NCBI GenBank assembly: GCA_934154515.1
Contig: CAKPGD010000060.1
Location: forward strand, 1-6,856
DNA: 6,856 nt
Reading direction: 5' to 3'
Origin: an uncultured Clostridia bacterium
Lineage (GTDB): Bacteria > Bacillota > Clostridia > TANB77 > CAG-508
Numbering within the stretch: position 1 is the first letter of the stretch; every line of letters begins with the position of its first letter. Below, one piece after another: positions 5,672-6,856 of the stretch. The notes under the pieces were generated by a model, which made no database searches, was not told the DNA's origin, and worked only from the letters and a program-made list of their open reading frames with translations. The translations under genes were made by a program, and so were the position numbers.

Positions 5672-6523
5672 TTAATAATATACATTTAATGTATAATTTA
5701 CACTCCACATAGAATAATCTCCATTTAGAAGTTGCTTTGGACCACTATTTGCTTTAGAAACACTAACTACTCCTGTTGATGGATTATATGAAATAGATAA
5801 ACTTCCTCCTGTTAAATTTGGATCCTCTCTAGTCTCCACAATTCCTGTAACAACAACTGCAAAATTACTTGCTGTCAAATTTTGATAATTTTCTATTCCT
5901 GTAGCTGAAAATGTAGCTGCAGTTCTACTATTTCCTGTTCCTATTGTTTTTACTTTTAAAGTTGATGAATTTTTACCTGCATCATATTGGTTCTTAGCAA
6001 CTTTATCTATATTTCCTACTATTGTATCTATATTGCTATTACTTGAAGTTTCTACTCCTGCTTTTGTTATTGCATCAGCTAATGATTTTTTTATGTCTTC
6101 TATTTCTTTTTCTAACTCTGCTATTTTTTGTTTATTTTCTGTATAGCTTCCTCCTGTTGAACTTGTTGTTCCATTATAAATATCTTTTAAACTTACTTGA
6201 ATATCATTATCTTTTATTTTTATTGTATCTCCATCTTCTTGCAATTCTCCGTATTTTGAAATTATATCTTTTACTTGTGCATCTTCTAATTCTTCATTTC
6301 TTGCTATTGCATCTATTTGGGCATCAAGTATATCTGTACCTATTTTTTCTCTATATTCAGCCTCTAATTGTAGTCTTCTTGCCTCCTTGGCCTTGTTAAA
6401 TATTCCATTTTGGTTTAAAGTTAAACTTATTGCCACTCCTGCTAAAATTATTAATACAACTATTGTTATTACTAAGGCTATCAGCGTTATAGCTTTTTGA
6501 TTTGTAATTTTTTTATTATTCAT
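5672..6523 (-). CDS. Prepilin-like (type IV pilin signal) surface protein with tail-fibre-like C-terminal region
   Basis: A 283-aa protein. Residues 1-10 are a short basic leader (MNNKKITNQK), followed by AITLIALVITIVVLIILAGVAISL (11-34), the hydrophobic N-helix of type IV pilin/pseudopilin-like proteins of Clostridia. Cleavage by prepilin peptidase is expected after Ala11. The Glu usually at mature position 5 is Ala16 here. After the helix comes a charged alpha-helical stretch (43-95), a Gly/Ser/Thr linker (118-126), a short coiled coil (NKQKIAELEKEIEDIKKSL, 130-148) and a motif LADAITKAGVETSSNSNIDTI (148-168). From memory that motif resembles segments of Gram-positive phage tail-fibre proteins. 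The C-terminal ~90 residues are Thr/Ser/Asn-rich, probably beta. AAGGAGG at 6534-6540 supports the start. It has its own promoter and terminator and no pilus assembly genes in view, so it could be a minor pilin, a competence-type pseudopilin or another exported adhesin. Exact function is unknown. Confidence 0.82.
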   Translation of the reverse strand: MNNKKITNQKAITLIALVITIVVLIILAGVAISLTLNQNGIFNKAKEARRLQLEAEYREKIGTDILDAQIDAIARNEELEDAQVKDIISKYGELQEDGDTIKIKDNDIQVSLKDIYNGTTSSTGGSYTENKQKIAELEKEIEDIKKSLADAITKAGVETSSNSNIDTIVGNIDKVAKNQYDAGKNSSTLKVKTIGTGNSRTAATFSATGIENYQNLTASNFAVVVTGIVETREDPNLTGGSLSISYNPSTGVVSVSKANSGPKQLLNGDYSMWSVNYTLNVYY

Positions 6524-6625
6524 TTGTTTTTCTCCTCCTTTTGTTTTATTTTCACTTTTACTAGTTAATTATTTTTCATAAAAAATATATTTTTATAATT
6601 ATGTAATTAAATTATTTCTATCCTA

Positions 6626-6654
6626 ATTTTACTATTAAATAATTTTTAAGTCAA
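6626..6654 (-). promoter_or_regulatory. Sigma-A promoter of the prepilin-like gene
   Basis: Minus strand -35 TTGACT (6649-6654, 5 of 6), a 17-bp spacer, -10 TAAAAT (6626-6631, 5 of 6). Transcription would start near 6619, giving an AT-rich leader of ~95 nt before the ATG. It lies inside the region bounded by the two inverted repeats. The remaining bases up to 6737 are AT-rich and show nothing else I can support. Confidence 0.72.
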
Positions 6655-6737
6655 TGAAATTTTCAAAAAGTAAAATAAATGTAATAAATTTGTAACTCTT
6701 CTTATAAAAGACAAAAAATTCAACCTAATAGGTTAAG

Positions 6738-6777
6738 CGGAACTAAATCGGCCTGACCGAAATAGTTCCGCTTAGAA
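6738..6777 (-). repeat. 40-bp palindromic repeat, copy 2
   Basis: Exact reverse complement of 5536-5575. Here the palindrome is more complete: TAAGCGGAACTA pairs with TAGTTCCGCTTA over 12 bp (6735-6746 with 6763-6774), then a 2-nt mismatch and 4 pairs around a 5-nt loop. On the minus strand it starts 1 nt after the stop of the upstream gene. It is followed by a small AACCTA-T-TAGGTT palindrome (6722-6734) and GAATTTTTT, so together they may serve as that gene's terminator. Confidence 0.93.
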
Positions 6778-6778
6778 T

Positions 6779-6856
6779 CTATTTAGTACTTAATTTCATT
6801 GAAAGTAATTTGCTTATTCCGTTTTCTTCCATTGTTACACCATATACTGTGTCTGC
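6779..6856 (-). CDS. C-terminal fragment of an unidentified protein (runs off right edge)
   Basis: An open minus-strand frame enters at the right edge and gives 25 residues (ADTVYGVTMEENGISKLLSM then KLSTK) before a TAG at 6781-6779. The composition looks like ordinary coding sequence, and the frame ends immediately before a repeat/terminator-like palindrome, as a real gene end would. I do not recognise the family from so short a tail. It has the same direction as the prepilin gene but is separated from it by ~255 bp including the palindrome and a promoter, so co-transcription is doubtful. Confidence 0.55.
   Translation of the reverse strand, partial: ADTVYGVTMEENGISKLLSMKLSTK

Noticed and set aside
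5536..6777. Calling the repeat-bounded segment an insertion sequence
   Set aside because: There is no transposase gene between the repeats and no target-site duplication beside them; at most it could be a non-autonomous element.

Overview
This window looks like chromosomal DNA of a low-GC (strongly AT-rich) Gram-positive bacterium, most likely a member of the Clostridia. The basis is the clostridial-type GltX N-terminus, an RNase J, strong AAAGGAG-type ribosome binding sites, sigma-A promoters with 17-bp spacers, and a prepilin-like protein with the ITLIALVIT signal. Every gene I can support is on the minus strand, so transcription runs from the right edge to the left. The stops seen are TAG or TAA, and Trp is encoded by TGG.

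Layout in transcription order (right to left): (1) 6856-6779, the last 25 codons of an unidentified gene, ending 1 bp from a 40-bp palindromic repeat (6738-6777). (2) A self-contained unit with a sigma-A promoter (6626-6654), a 283-aa prepilin-like surface/secreted protein (5672-6523) and a strong intrinsic terminator (5580-5627). It is followed at once by a second, inverted, perfect copy of the 40-bp repeat (5536-5575). (3) A moderate promoter (5487-5515) and a full-length P2A-type Ca2+-transporting ATPase (2788-5451). (4) A roughly 400-bp intergenic region with no convincing protein gene. It holds a near-consensus promoter (2733-2761), about 200 nt of structured transcript and a strong intrinsic terminator (2522-2558), then 147 bp of AT-rich leader. 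This is either a small RNA gene or an attenuator-type leader of the next gene. (5) RNase J (280-2379) with an unusual ~150-residue low-complexity basic N-terminal extension containing pentapeptide repeats, closed by a terminator (237-270). (6) A sigma-A promoter (176-204) and the first 45 codons of glutamyl-tRNA synthetase, cut by the left edge.

The genes look like independent transcription units rather than one operon: housekeeping translation (GltX), RNA decay (RNase J), Ca2+ efflux and a surface pilin-like protein. The two parts that ordinary annotation does not explain are the prepilin cassette bounded by 40-bp inverted palindromic repeats, and the promoter-to-terminator RNA ahead of RNase J, in which a 5' segment can pair with the terminator stem.
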